Assembly (NCBI RefSeq): GCF_014851585.1
Contig: NZ_JACVAB010000008.1
Coordinates: forward strand, 1-64,000
Source of the DNA: Agrobacterium sp. AGB01
Lineage (GTDB): Bacteria; Pseudomonadota; Alphaproteobacteria; Rhizobiales; Rhizobiaceae
Direction: 5' to 3'
DNA: 64,000 bases
In this document: piece by piece, positions 8,614 through 16,544 of the stretch
How positions within the stretch are numbered: position 1 is the stretch's first letter
How the letters are laid out: each line of letters opens with the position of its first letter
Notes under the pieces: generated by a model
Seen by the model: the letters and a program-made list of their open reading frames with translations, nothing else
Told to the model about the DNA's origin: nothing
Databases searched by the model: none
Position numbers and translations under genes: made by a program

Positions 8614-9603
8614 TCAGGGGTGGAAGCCTTCCAGCACGACCTTGCCGAACAAGCCGCCGGTTTCCATGCGTCGGTGCGCATCTGCCACCTGCGTGAAAAG
8701 ATATACGGCGCCGATAACTGGATGCACGGACTTGCCAAGCATAGGCAGGACATTGTCTCTGAAACGAGCGACCATTTGCCGTTTTTCTGTCCGGGACCGT
8801 GACTTCATGACCGTGCCGATAAGCTGCAAGTGGTTGTGCAAGACGAGATCCAGCGGGATGATGGCATTGTCCTCGCGGCCGAGCAGCCCAACCTGAACAA
8901 GGCGACCGCCCGGCGCAAGACTGCGGATGTTGCGGGCAAGATAGGCACCGCCGACGAAATCGACAATCAGATCAACGCCATGCGAGGCGGTTGCATCGAT
9001 GACATCTGCCTCAAAATCGGAGCGTCGGTAGTCAAACACCGCGTCGGCACCGATCGACAGGACATTGTCTATGTTGGTAGAGGCGGCGGTTGCAAGAACA
9101 TGTGCCCCTGACGCTTTTGCCAATTGAACCGTAGCAGAGCCGATACCTCCGGCTGCGGCATGGATGAGTACGGTTTCGGCTGTGTGGACACGACCGAGGT
9201 GGCCAACAGCTTCCCAGCCGGTCACGAAGCTTTCCATAACAGCGGCCGCTTGCGTAAACGACAGTCCGTCAGGGATTTTGGCGGCCATACCGCTGTCGAG
9301 GCGGGCATATTGCGCATAGGCACCGCCGCCGACAATGCCCATGACACGGTCGCCAACGGCAAAACCTTGCACGGCGCTGCCTGTTGCCAAAACCTCACCA
9401 GCGATCTCCAGACCCAGTAACGCACTGTCGCCATAACACCGGGTGCCATACACGCCTTCGCGCTGGAGGATGTCGGCGCGATTGACGCCGGCTGCCATGA
9501 CTTTGACCAGGAGATCGTCTGGGCGGATTTCAGGCCGTGGAGCATCACCGAGGTGCAGAACATCCGCACCTCCGAAGTCGTCAAACAGGATGGCATTCAT
9601 CAT
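8614..9603 (-). CDS. NAD(P)H:quinone oxidoreductase, zinc-free MDR family
   Basis: 329 residues, the usual length for QOR/PIG3-type enzymes of the medium-chain dehydrogenase superfamily. The N-terminal GroES-like half contains V-K-V-M-A-A-G-V-N-R-A-D-I-L-Q-R-E-G. The Rossmann half has H-A-A-A-G-G-I-G-S-A for NADPH binding. The Cys/His residues that bind zinc in alcohol dehydrogenases are absent. It probably reduces quinones or activated double bonds. GAGGG precedes the ATG at 9603. It lies 8 bases after the SRPBCC gene in a two-gene operon read away from a LysR regulator, which fits control by reactive quinones or electrophiles. Confidence 0.88.
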   Translation of the reverse strand: MMNAILFDDFGGADVLHLGDAPRPEIRPDDLLVKVMAAGVNRADILQREGVYGTRCYGDSALLGLEIAGEVLATGSAVQGFAVGDRVMGIVGGGAYAQYARLDSGMAAKIPDGLSFTQAAAVMESFVTGWEAVGHLGRVHTAETVLIHAAAGGIGSATVQLAKASGAHVLATAASTNIDNVLSIGADAVFDYRRSDFEADVIDATASHGVDLIVDFVGGAYLARNIRSLAPGGRLVQVGLLGREDNAIIPLDLVLHNHLQLIGTVMKSRSRTEKRQMVARFRDNVLPMLGKSVHPVIGAVYLFTQVADAHRRMETGGLFGKVVLEGFHP

Positions 9604-9611
9604 TCTGTCCC

Positions 9612-10163
9612 TCAGTTTGCCGCTGCTGCGGCTGCCAATGCCCGGCGGGCGATGCTGGCAGCGAAAAGGGGTGTCTCACGGCTGTTATGGTCGCCACCTG
9701 CGGCCTGGCGTGCAGCGGCGGCATCGTCATAGCTGACGCCGTGGCTTTCAATGAATGTCATGAAAGCGTCGGTCGGATGGGCGGTGACACGATTTGTGTA
9801 GCGGGTGCGGTTTTCGCTGACCTTTTCGGCAATCAGTTCCCAGACCACGTTGACCTGTGTGCGACCGCTGGCGGTGAACACATCCGAGATGGAATTCATG
9901 CGGCAATAGGCGGGCTCTGCGACCTCTGCCACATAGTGCTGGACAACCAGGCCGGTGCCGATCTGCTCGACATTGATCGACATGCGGCGTCCGTCGTCTG
10001 TCCATGTGATACCGGCGGCGATGTGGTCTGGTGCGCAGCAGCGCAGATATTCCGCTTCCGGCAGCGTGAACAGCCAGTCAGCAATGTCGATCTTTTCAAA
10101 GGGTACGTCGATTTCTGCAGAATATGCCGATTGCGAGAGAATGGTATCGAGAACCTTGACCAT
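9612..10163 (-). CDS. SRPBCC-like protein, function unknown
   Basis: 183 residues. The ATG at 10163 is preceded by AGAAGGAA at good spacing; the longer frame upstream would run into the divergent LysR gene and is rejected. The fold looks like an SRPBCC/START-type domain: a first strand (Y-S-A-E-I-D-V-P), paired helices, then long strands such as R-R-M-S-I-N-V-E and T-Q-V-N-V-V-W-E-L-I. The C-terminus is Ala-rich. Such domains bind small hydrophobic ligands. It is the first gene of an operon with the quinone oxidoreductase. Domain assignment is by pattern only. Confidence 0.6.
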   Translation of the reverse strand: MVKVLDTILSQSAYSAEIDVPFEKIDIADWLFTLPEAEYLRCCAPDHIAAGITWTDDGRRMSINVEQIGTGLVVQHYVAEVAEPAYCRMNSISDVFTASGRTQVNVVWELIAEKVSENRTRYTNRVTAHPTDAFMTFIESHGVSYDDAAAARQAAGGDHNSRETPLFAASIARRALAAAAAAN

Positions 10164-10313
10164 GTTGTTATTCCTTCTGTTAAGTGGGCGTTGATTGCCC
10201 GTTGACGAGAAGGAATGTGCTCCGGATGCCCGCAAATGATAACGAACTGAATGCTCGAAACGGTTTTGCGCTGTAAGCAAAGATGACGGGATTAAAGGGG
10301 TAACGGGGCAGAC

Positions 10314-11243
10314 ATGAAAGATCCAAGGTTCGCGGAACATCTTGCCGTCTATGTCGATGTGGTGCGCACAGGCAGTTTTTCTGCAGCGTCGCGGCGGCGT
10401 GCCGTCACACCATCCGCAGTGGTGCGGCAGATCGATGCGCTGGAGCAGGATCTTGGGGTGACCCTTCTGGTGCGATCCACCCGGGCGCTGGGGCTGACCG
10501 ATGCCGGGCAGCATTTATTTGATCGTGCGCAACGGCTGCTTGAGGATTTAGCCGATACACATGCCGAGGTCGCCGCCTTCGATAGCGAAGTGACGGGCAC
10601 CCTACGTGTTGCCTGTTTTCCGACATTCGGAAAACGGTATGTCATTCCTGTGATGGCGTCGCTGGCGCAACAACACCCAAACCTGCATGTTGAACTCGAC
10701 CTTACCGAACGGCTTGCCGATCCCGTTGCCGAGCGGCTGGATCTGGTTATCAGGATGGGGGAGTTGCAGGACAGTTCGCTGATCGCCATGCGGCTTGCGC
10801 CGCTGAAACGAATTTTGGTGGCAAGTGCGGACTATCTGGGAAAACACGGCGTACCGAGCACAGTTGCTGACCTGCGCGCCCACCGCTTGCTCGACAAATT
10901 ACATGGTAACGACCTGCTTGAATGGTCTCGCGTGCTGGGGTGTGCCGCAGGCGATGCGGCTGGCAAAGTGGTATTTCGCTGCGATGATTTTGAAGCCTTG
11001 AATGGCGCTGCCTTGACGGGAATGGGAATTGCGCTGTTGCCCAGTTGGGTGGCAGGGCCTTCTGTCAAATCGGGCGATCTCATACGACTTCCGCTTTCGG
11101 CAGAAGCATTTTCAGGAGAGCCCTGGAACGAAAATCCTTCCGGCATATATTTGTTGCGGGCACTTCAGGTGCCGTCGGCAAAAATCCGGGCTTTCACGGA
11201 TGCGCTCAAATCCTTCATCGGCACGCCGCCCCGTTGGGATTGA
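10314..11243 (+). CDS. LysR-family transcriptional regulator
   Basis: 309 residues. An N-terminal winged helix (about 8-65) has the typical F-S-A-A-S-R-R-R-A-V-T-P-S-A-V-V-R-Q-I-D-A-L-E. It is followed by an effector domain (about 95-300) of the CrgA/DsdC-like group. GGGGCAGAC precedes the ATG. It is divergent from the SRPBCC/quinone reductase operon with a 150-base gap, the usual arrangement for a LysR regulator and its target. It probably also represses itself. The ligand is unknown. Confidence 0.9.
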   Translation: MKDPRFAEHLAVYVDVVRTGSFSAASRRRAVTPSAVVRQIDALEQDLGVTLLVRSTRALGLTDAGQHLFDRAQRLLEDLADTHAEVAAFDSEVTGTLRVACFPTFGKRYVIPVMASLAQQHPNLHVELDLTERLADPVAERLDLVIRMGELQDSSLIAMRLAPLKRILVASADYLGKHGVPSTVADLRAHRLLDKLHGNDLLEWSRVLGCAAGDAAGKVVFRCDDFEALNGAALTGMGIALLPSWVAGPSVKSGDLIRLPLSAEAFSGEPWNENPSGIYLLRALQVPSAKIRAFTDALKSFIGTPPRWD

Positions 11244-11439
11244 TGCCACCGTGCCTCGCTCTTGGAAGAGGTGTCTCTGCCCGGTGATGTGGGACGAGCA
11301 AGGCGGTTATTGTCTCGCCGAAACAAAATGTGGCACGGTAGGGAACCGTAACGGCAGGTTTGCTGTTTACGCGCTGGTGAAAAACGGTTGTGTTCCGTTC
11401 GCAGCCGTTTTTGAAATCACAATTCCGGGGAGTCAAATT

Positions 11440-12345
11440 GTGAAAAGCCTTATCGTAGCCATTGCTCTTGCCGTTTCGCTGCCAGTTGCGCCAGCGTTTT
11501 CCCAAGTCGTCGTATCCTCAAAGATCGACACCGAAGGTGGCGTGTTGGGAAATATCATTCTGTCGGTCCTGAGCCATAACGGCATTGAGGTCACCGACAA
11601 ATTGCAGCTTGGCGCGACGCCCGTTGTGCGTGAGGCGCTAGTGACTGGCGCTATCGACATTTACCCGGAATACACGGGCAATGCGGCCTATTTCTTCAAC
11701 CGCGCCGAGGACCCGATCTGGAAAGACGCGGCCAAAGCCTATGAAGAGGCAGCCAAGCTTGATCTGGAGGCCAACAAGCTGGTCTGGCTGACGCCATCCA
11801 GTGCCAACAACACCTGGGGTGTTGCCATCCGCAAGGATCTGGCCAACAGCGAAAAGATCATCACCTTCAGCGATTTCGGCAAATACATTGCCGGTGGCGG
11901 TCAGGTCGTGCTGGCTGCATCCTCCGAGTTCGTCAATTCCGCTGCCGCGCTGCCTGCCTTCCAGACGGCCTACGGTTTTACGCTGAAGCCTGACCAGCTG
12001 ATTACGCTGTCGGGTGGTGATACGGCGGCAACCATTGCGGCTGCAGCCAACCAGACCAACAATGCCAATGCGGCGATGGTTTATGGCACGGATGGCGGCA
12101 TTGCGGCCTCCGGTCTGGTGCTGCTGGAAGACGACAAATCCGTTCAGCCGGTTTACCAGCCAGCGCCGGTTGTCCGCAAGGACATCCTCGACAAGAACCC
12201 GCAGATTGCCGAACTGCTGAAGCCGGTATTCGCCAAGCTGGATGCCGCAACCTTGCAGGAACTGAACGGACGAGTGCAGGTGGGCGGTGAACCTGCCAAG
12301 GCGGTTGCCACGGACTTCCTGACCAAAAATGGGTTCCTGAAATAA
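11440..12345 (+). CDS. Osmoprotectant/glycine betaine ABC transporter substrate-binding protein (OsmF/YehZ-like)
   Basis: 301 residues with a signal peptide of about 21 residues ending A-F-S-Q. The mature protein is an OpuAC/ProX-type binding protein, with G-A-T-P-V-V-R-E-A-L-V-T-G-A-I-D-I-Y-P-E-Y-T-G-N typical of the choline/betaine class. I placed the start at the GTG at 11440 because GGGGAG lies seven bases upstream and the signal peptide follows at once; the long upstream frame overlaps the LysR gene. It heads a four-gene operon in the order binding protein, permease, ATPase, permease, the same as osmF-yehY-yehX-yehW in E. coli. Betaine-type ligands are likely but not proven. Confidence 0.87.
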   Translation: MKSLIVAIALAVSLPVAPAFSQVVVSSKIDTEGGVLGNIILSVLSHNGIEVTDKLQLGATPVVREALVTGAIDIYPEYTGNAAYFFNRAEDPIWKDAAKAYEEAAKLDLEANKLVWLTPSSANNTWGVAIRKDLANSEKIITFSDFGKYIAGGGQVVLAASSEFVNSAAALPAFQTAYGFTLKPDQLITLSGGDTAATIAAAANQTNNANAAMVYGTDGGIAASGLVLLEDDKSVQPVYQPAPVVRKDILDKNPQIAELLKPVFAKLDAATLQELNGRVQVGGEPAKAVATDFLTKNGFLK

Positions 12346-12361
12346 GCGGAGCCGAAGCGAC

Positions 12362-13561
12362 TTGGCCGTCATTGTTCCTGAGAAGACCGGGTTTGTCGGG
12401 GTAAAACCTGACAAGCCCGGCATCGTCATTGCTCTTATGCTGGTTGGCGGTGCCTTCGGCCTGCCATTCGTCATTCTGCGGCCAAACCGCATTGTGGCGG
12501 GTGAGGCGCTGTCGATTTTCCAATCGCTCCCTGTGTCGTTGATGACGGCACTGGCCTGTCTTCTCGTGGTGACAGCGGTTGCCATGTCCATCAGAATATC
12601 GGCTGCGTTGCGGCTTGTGCTTGTTGCCGTGACACTGGCATTGTTGGTTGTTGCTGCCGGCATGGCTGCCAGTTTTGTGATGCCGGAAGGTAACAGCTAT
12701 GCCCGTGTCTCGCCGGGGTCTGGGGTGTGGGTGTTGCTGGCAGCGTTGCTGCTGGCCACTGCCGACTGTGTAACACGGCTTCGCCCGCATCCACTGTTTC
12801 GCATCGTCCTGCTGGTTCTCGGTTTTGCCGGTGCCGCAGCCGTGCTGATGACCGGCGTGTGGGACAATCTTTCGATCATGAAGGAATATGCCAACCGCGC
12901 CGATGTGTTCTGGCGCGAAGGTGCGCGTCACATCACGCTGGCGGTCGGATCATTGGCGGCGGCAATCGTGGTTGGGCTGCCGCTTGGCATTGTGGCGCAC
13001 AGGGTAACGGCGCTGCGCAGTGCCGTTCTCAACACGCTGAACATGATCCAGACCATTCCGTCGATTGCGCTGTTTGCCATTCTTATCGCGCCGCTTGGCT
13101 GGATTGCGGTCAATGTGCCCGGCGCGTCTGCGCTTGGCATTGCCGGTATTGGTGCAGCACCGGCCTTTGTGGCGCTGTTTCTCTATTCCCTGCTGCCGGT
13201 TGTTGCCAACACGGTGGCGGGCCTGGCGGGGGTGCCGCAATCGATCACCGAGGCAGCGAAGGGGGTTGGCATGACGAGAGGCCAACGTTTGCTGGGGGTT
13301 GAAATGCCGCTTGCCGCGCCGGTCATCCTCACCGGTATCCGTATCGTGCTGGTTCAGAATATCGGCATGGCAACCATTGCCGCACTGATTGGCGGCGGCG
13401 GTTTTGGAGTGTTTGTTTTTCAAGGGGTAGGACAGATGGCCATGGATCTGGTGCTGCTGGGTGCGATACCCACCGTGGCACTGGCCTTTGCCGGTGCCAT
13501 CATTTTTGACGCCCTGATTGAATTGTCTGCCAGAAAAGAAGGCGGGAGTGCAACAGCATGA
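12362..13561 (+). CDS. Osmoprotectant ABC transporter permease (YehY-like)
   Basis: 399 residues. The N-terminal half carries extra hydrophobic helices. The C-terminal half is an OpuAB/ProW-type permease with the ATPase-contacting loop E-A-A-K-G-V-G-M-T-R-G-Q-R-L-L-G-V-E-M-P-L-A-A-P at about residue 300. The long N-terminal extension matches the YehY type rather than the short partner. The start is a TTG at 12362, 16 bases after the previous stop, with GGAG upstream. The stop overlaps the ATPase start in ATGA, which indicates translational coupling. Confidence 0.85.
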   Translation: MAVIVPEKTGFVGVKPDKPGIVIALMLVGGAFGLPFVILRPNRIVAGEALSIFQSLPVSLMTALACLLVVTAVAMSIRISAALRLVLVAVTLALLVVAAGMAASFVMPEGNSYARVSPGSGVWVLLAALLLATADCVTRLRPHPLFRIVLLVLGFAGAAAVLMTGVWDNLSIMKEYANRADVFWREGARHITLAVGSLAAAIVVGLPLGIVAHRVTALRSAVLNTLNMIQTIPSIALFAILIAPLGWIAVNVPGASALGIAGIGAAPAFVALFLYSLLPVVANTVAGLAGVPQSITEAAKGVGMTRGQRLLGVEMPLAAPVILTGIRIVLVQNIGMATIAALIGGGGFGVFVFQGVGQMAMDLVLLGAIPTVALAFAGAIIFDALIELSARKEGGSATA

Positions 13562-14496
13562 TCGAGATCGACCATCTGACCAAACGTTTTGAAGGTGCGG
13601 TTGCCGTCAATGATGTATCCCTTACCGTCAAACCGCATAGCGTGACAGTTATCGTCGGCTCCTCGGGCTCCGGTAAGACGACCTTGCTGCGGATGATCAA
13701 CCGGCTGATCGAGCCAACTTCCGGCAGTGTGCGGATCAATGGACGCGACAATAAATCCATTGCCGGGCATGAACTGCGCCGCAGCATCGGTTACGCCATT
13801 CAGGGTTACGGCCTGTTTCCGCACCGTAGCGTCGCGCAAAACATTGCCACGGTGCCGCAGTTGCTGGGCTGGGACAAGGCACGGATCGATGCGCGGGTGC
13901 GTGAACTGCTGGAGCTTTTCCAGCTTGAGCCTGATGTGTTTGCCAAACGGTTTCCGCATGAACTGTCCGGCGGCCAGCAGCAGCGCATTGGCGTGGCGCG
14001 GGCGCTGGCGGCCGAGCCTGAACTGTTATTGATGGACGAACCCTTTGGCGCGCTGGACCCGGTTATCCGCACCAGAGCCCGGCGCGACCTTCTTGATATC
14101 AAGGCGCTGTTGGGCACGACCATCATTCTTGTGACGCATGACATGGATGAGGCCTTTGCCATTGCCGACCATATTGCCGTCATGGACAAGGGCGTTCTCG
14201 TCCAATACGGCACGCCGGCGGAGCTGGTGCACAAGCCGGCAACAGAGTTTGTTGCCGCAATGATAGGACCGGAGGAGCGACCATTCCGGTTGCTGGCATT
14301 ACGGCCGGTGTCTGAGGCGATAGAGCAGGGTACTGCCGGGGGTGAGCCGATCCCTGCAGCGGTCAGTCAACGCGAAGCCCTGTCAAACCTTGTCTGGACG
14401 GGACGGCACGAAGCCCCTGTCGCGAATGATGAGGGACAGGTGCTGGGCAAGGTAACCATGGCAGCACTTTGCCAGCAGGCTGCGGGCAGCCCATGA
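13558..14496 (+). CDS. Osmoprotectant ABC transporter ATP-binding protein (YehX-like)
   Basis: 312 residues. Walker A is GSSGSGKTT, the signature is [16 protein letters not shown] and Walker B is ELLLMDEPFGALDP. The H-loop follows as V-T-H-D-M-D-E-A. The C-terminal 75 residues extend past the ATPase core, as in ProV/OpuCA proteins, but are too short for a full CBS pair. Start and stop codons overlap the neighbouring genes by four bases each, so the operon is tightly coupled. Confidence 0.9.
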   Translation: MIEIDHLTKRFEGAVAVNDVSLTVKPHSVTVIVGSSGSGKTTLLRMINRLIEPTSGSVRINGRDNKSIAGHELRRSIGYAIQGYGLFPHRSVAQNIATVPQLLGWDKARIDARVRELLELFQLEPDVFAKRFPHELSGGQQQRIGVARALAAEPELLLMDEPFGALDPVIRTRARRDLLDIKALLGTTIILVTHDMDEAFAIADHIAVMDKGVLVQYGTPAELVHKPATEFVAAMIGPEERPFRLLALRPVSEAIEQGTAGGEPIPAAVSQREALSNLVWTGRHEAPVANDEGQVLGKVTMAALCQQAAGSP

Positions 14497-15296
14497 CCTT
14501 GCAAACAAGGACCGTAACCAGCCAGATGAAGGCCGCAAAAATACCAACGCGGTGGCTGGCGCACGCATTGCGGGCCTTCGGTCTTGTGCTTCTGGTTACA
14601 TTTCTCGTGCAGCCACATTGGTTCGAGCCGGTTTTCCGGCCGCTGGCGCCCGCCAATGCGCCTGCCATCTATACCCAGGCCGACTTGCTGGTGTTGACCG
14701 GACAACATCTGCGAACGGTGCTGATTGCCACGGTACTGGCAAGTCTGCTGGCGATAACGCTGGCAATCATCGTGACACGGCCGTCCTGCCGGGAGTTTCT
14801 ACCCCTGTCGCGTCTGGTGGTGAATACCGGGCAGACATTTCCTCCGGTTGCCGTGCTGGCGCTTGCCGTGCCGATGCTGGGTTTTGGTGAAACCCCAACA
14901 CTGGTGGCGTTGTTTCTTTACGCGCTGTTGCCGATTTTCGAGAGCACGCTGACTGGGCTTGCCAATGTGCCTGATGTGACAAAAGAAGCGGCACGTGGCA
15001 CCGGCATGACCCCATGGCAAAGCCTGGTGAGCGTGGAATTGCCACTGGCCTTGCCGGTTATTCTGTCGGGCGTGCGCATATCGGTTGTCATCAGTCTGGC
15101 GACGGCCACGATCGGCTCGACTGTTGCCGCGAAGACGCTTGGCGAGGTGATTATTGCCGGCCTGCAATCCAGCAACATGGCCTTTATCCTGCAAGGCGGG
15201 CTGGTGGTTGGTTTGCTCGCGATATTTGTCTATGACGCCCTCATGGCGCTGGAACGCATGGTTACGGGTTGGCAGCATGTTTCCAGCTCACGCTAA
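14493..15296 (+). CDS. Osmoprotectant ABC transporter permease (YehW-like)
   Basis: About 267 residues from the ATG at 14493, which overlaps the ATPase stop in ATGA. A frame starting at 14469 only adds residues inside the previous gene. Five or six membrane helices are present, and the ATPase-contact loop reads E-A-A-R-G-T-G-M-T-P-W-Q-S-L. It is the short second permease of the importer, so the complex is probably a heterodimer of the two permeases. A perfect hairpin follows the stop. Confidence 0.87.
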   Translation: MTLQTRTVTSQMKAAKIPTRWLAHALRAFGLVLLVTFLVQPHWFEPVFRPLAPANAPAIYTQADLLVLTGQHLRTVLIATVLASLLAITLAIIVTRPSCREFLPLSRLVVNTGQTFPPVAVLALAVPMLGFGETPTLVALFLYALLPIFESTLTGLANVPDVTKEAARGTGMTPWQSLVSVELPLALPVILSGVRISVVISLATATIGSTVAAKTLGEVIIAGLQSSNMAFILQGGLVVGLLAIFVYDALMALERMVTGWQHVSSSR

Positions 15297-15320
15297 GTGG
15301 GGCCAAATGTCAGGCCCCAC
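15297..15320. terminator. Hairpin between convergent genes, no T-run
   Basis: GTGGGGCC and GGCCCCAC form a perfect 8-bp GC-rich stem with an 8-base loop directly after the YehW-like gene. There is no U-tract on either strand, so it may be a weak or factor-dependent terminator, or a stabiliser of the 3' end. Confidence 0.5.
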
Positions 15321-15338
15321 CGGTTGGTAAAACATGGT

Positions 15339-16544
15339 TCAGATCGCCTCAAGAAATGCAATCAGCGCTTCGCGTTCTCTTACCGTCAGTGAAAACGGCC
15401 TGAGGAAAGGTGATGTCATGCCGGCATAGGGCATGAAGGGATTGGCGCCTTCCCGCTCGTTGCGTGGCCGCGTTCTGCCGCCACCCACTTCATAAAAACG
15501 CACGACGCGCCGCAAATCCCTGATGATGCCGTTGTGCATGTACGGGGCTGTTTGCGAAACGTGGCGAATGCTGGGGGTTCTGAACCGGCCGACATCCAGC
15601 AACTGGTTGGTAATGGCATATCGGCCAACGTCTTCACGCGGACGGCCCAGCAACGAAAGCCCAAGATTGTGAAACTTGTTGTCGGTCAGCAGCGGACCGT
15701 TGTGACAGTTGGCGCAACCACCCTTGGTGCGGAACAGATGCATGCCCCAGATCTGCTCATTATTGAAGGCGCGGTACTGACCCGACAGGAAACGGTCGAG
15801 CCGTGTCGGTTCCTCAAGCGTGCGCTGGAAGGTGGCGATGGCATCGGTCAGTTCTGCGGCGGTTGGCATTGAGACGTTGTAGACCGCCTGAAAAGCCTCC
15901 TGATAATCCGGCCGGGCGGCAATCCGCTCAACGGCAGAGGCAATGTCGTGGTTTGCCATTTCGCGCTGGTCTGTCATCGGGATCAGCGCCTGTTCCTCCA
16001 GCGTCTCTGCGCGCCCATCCCAGAACAGAGGTGAGCGCAAACCGACATTGAACAAAGGCGGGGCGTTGCGTTTTCCCCTGGCGCGGTCATGGCCGAAGGA
16101 GCTTTGTAAGCCGTCACCCCAGCCAAGCTCCCTGTTATGACAGTTCTGGCAGGAAATCTGGCCAGAGCGCGAAAGCTGAGGATCGCGGAACAGCTTGAAG
16201 CCAAGCTGCGCCTTGGCCAGTTGCTGGCCCTGCGGGCGCGGCGGTATTGGCAGCGGTGCCAGCTCTTCTGCTTTGATACCTGAGAACAGCGACAGCGGCG
16301 GGAAGTTTTCCGCCGGTTGTCGGTAGGCTTGTGCGAGGAATGAAAGGTCATGTTCGGTTGGATCTGCTGGGAACTCGACCAGCAGATTTTGCCGGCGCTG
16401 TTCAATGGCCCGTTCTTGCAGCGCCGCCAACCGTTCTTCATTCGCCAGCCTGCGTCCCTTGGCAACCTCGTAGCACGAGATTGCCAGGATAACGGATGCA
16501 GCAACGGCACAAAAGACATAGAGCAGTCTGAGATGCGTCGACAT
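15339..16544 (-). CDS. Diheme cytochrome c peroxidase/MauG-family protein
   Basis: About 401 residues. An N-terminal hydrophobic segment (about residues 6-24) acts as signal or anchor. Two c-heme motifs are visible, SCQNCHN (near residue 135) and GCANCHN (near 280), followed by Q-T-A-P-Y-M-H-N-G, the usual loop of bacterial CcpA/MauG proteins. Such enzymes reduce peroxide or carry out long-range oxidation of a partner protein. The ATG at 16544 shares one base with the stop codon of the TonB receptor (TGATG), so the two are translated together. The longer frame to 16592 lies inside the receptor gene. The link with an uptake receptor suggests oxidation of a metal, ligand or partner protein in the periplasm; this is inference. 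Confidence 0.87.
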   Translation of the reverse strand: MSTHLRLLYVFCAVAASVILAISCYEVAKGRRLANEERLAALQERAIEQRRQNLLVEFPADPTEHDLSFLAQAYRQPAENFPPLSLFSGIKAEELAPLPIPPRPQGQQLAKAQLGFKLFRDPQLSRSGQISCQNCHNRELGWGDGLQSSFGHDRARGKRNAPPLFNVGLRSPLFWDGRAETLEEQALIPMTDQREMANHDIASAVERIAARPDYQEAFQAVYNVSMPTAAELTDAIATFQRTLEEPTRLDRFLSGQYRAFNNEQIWGMHLFRTKGGCANCHNGPLLTDNKFHNLGLSLLGRPREDVGRYAITNQLLDVGRFRTPSIRHVSQTAPYMHNGIIRDLRRVVRFYEVGGGRTRPRNEREGANPFMPYAGMTSPFLRPFSLTVREREALIAFLEAI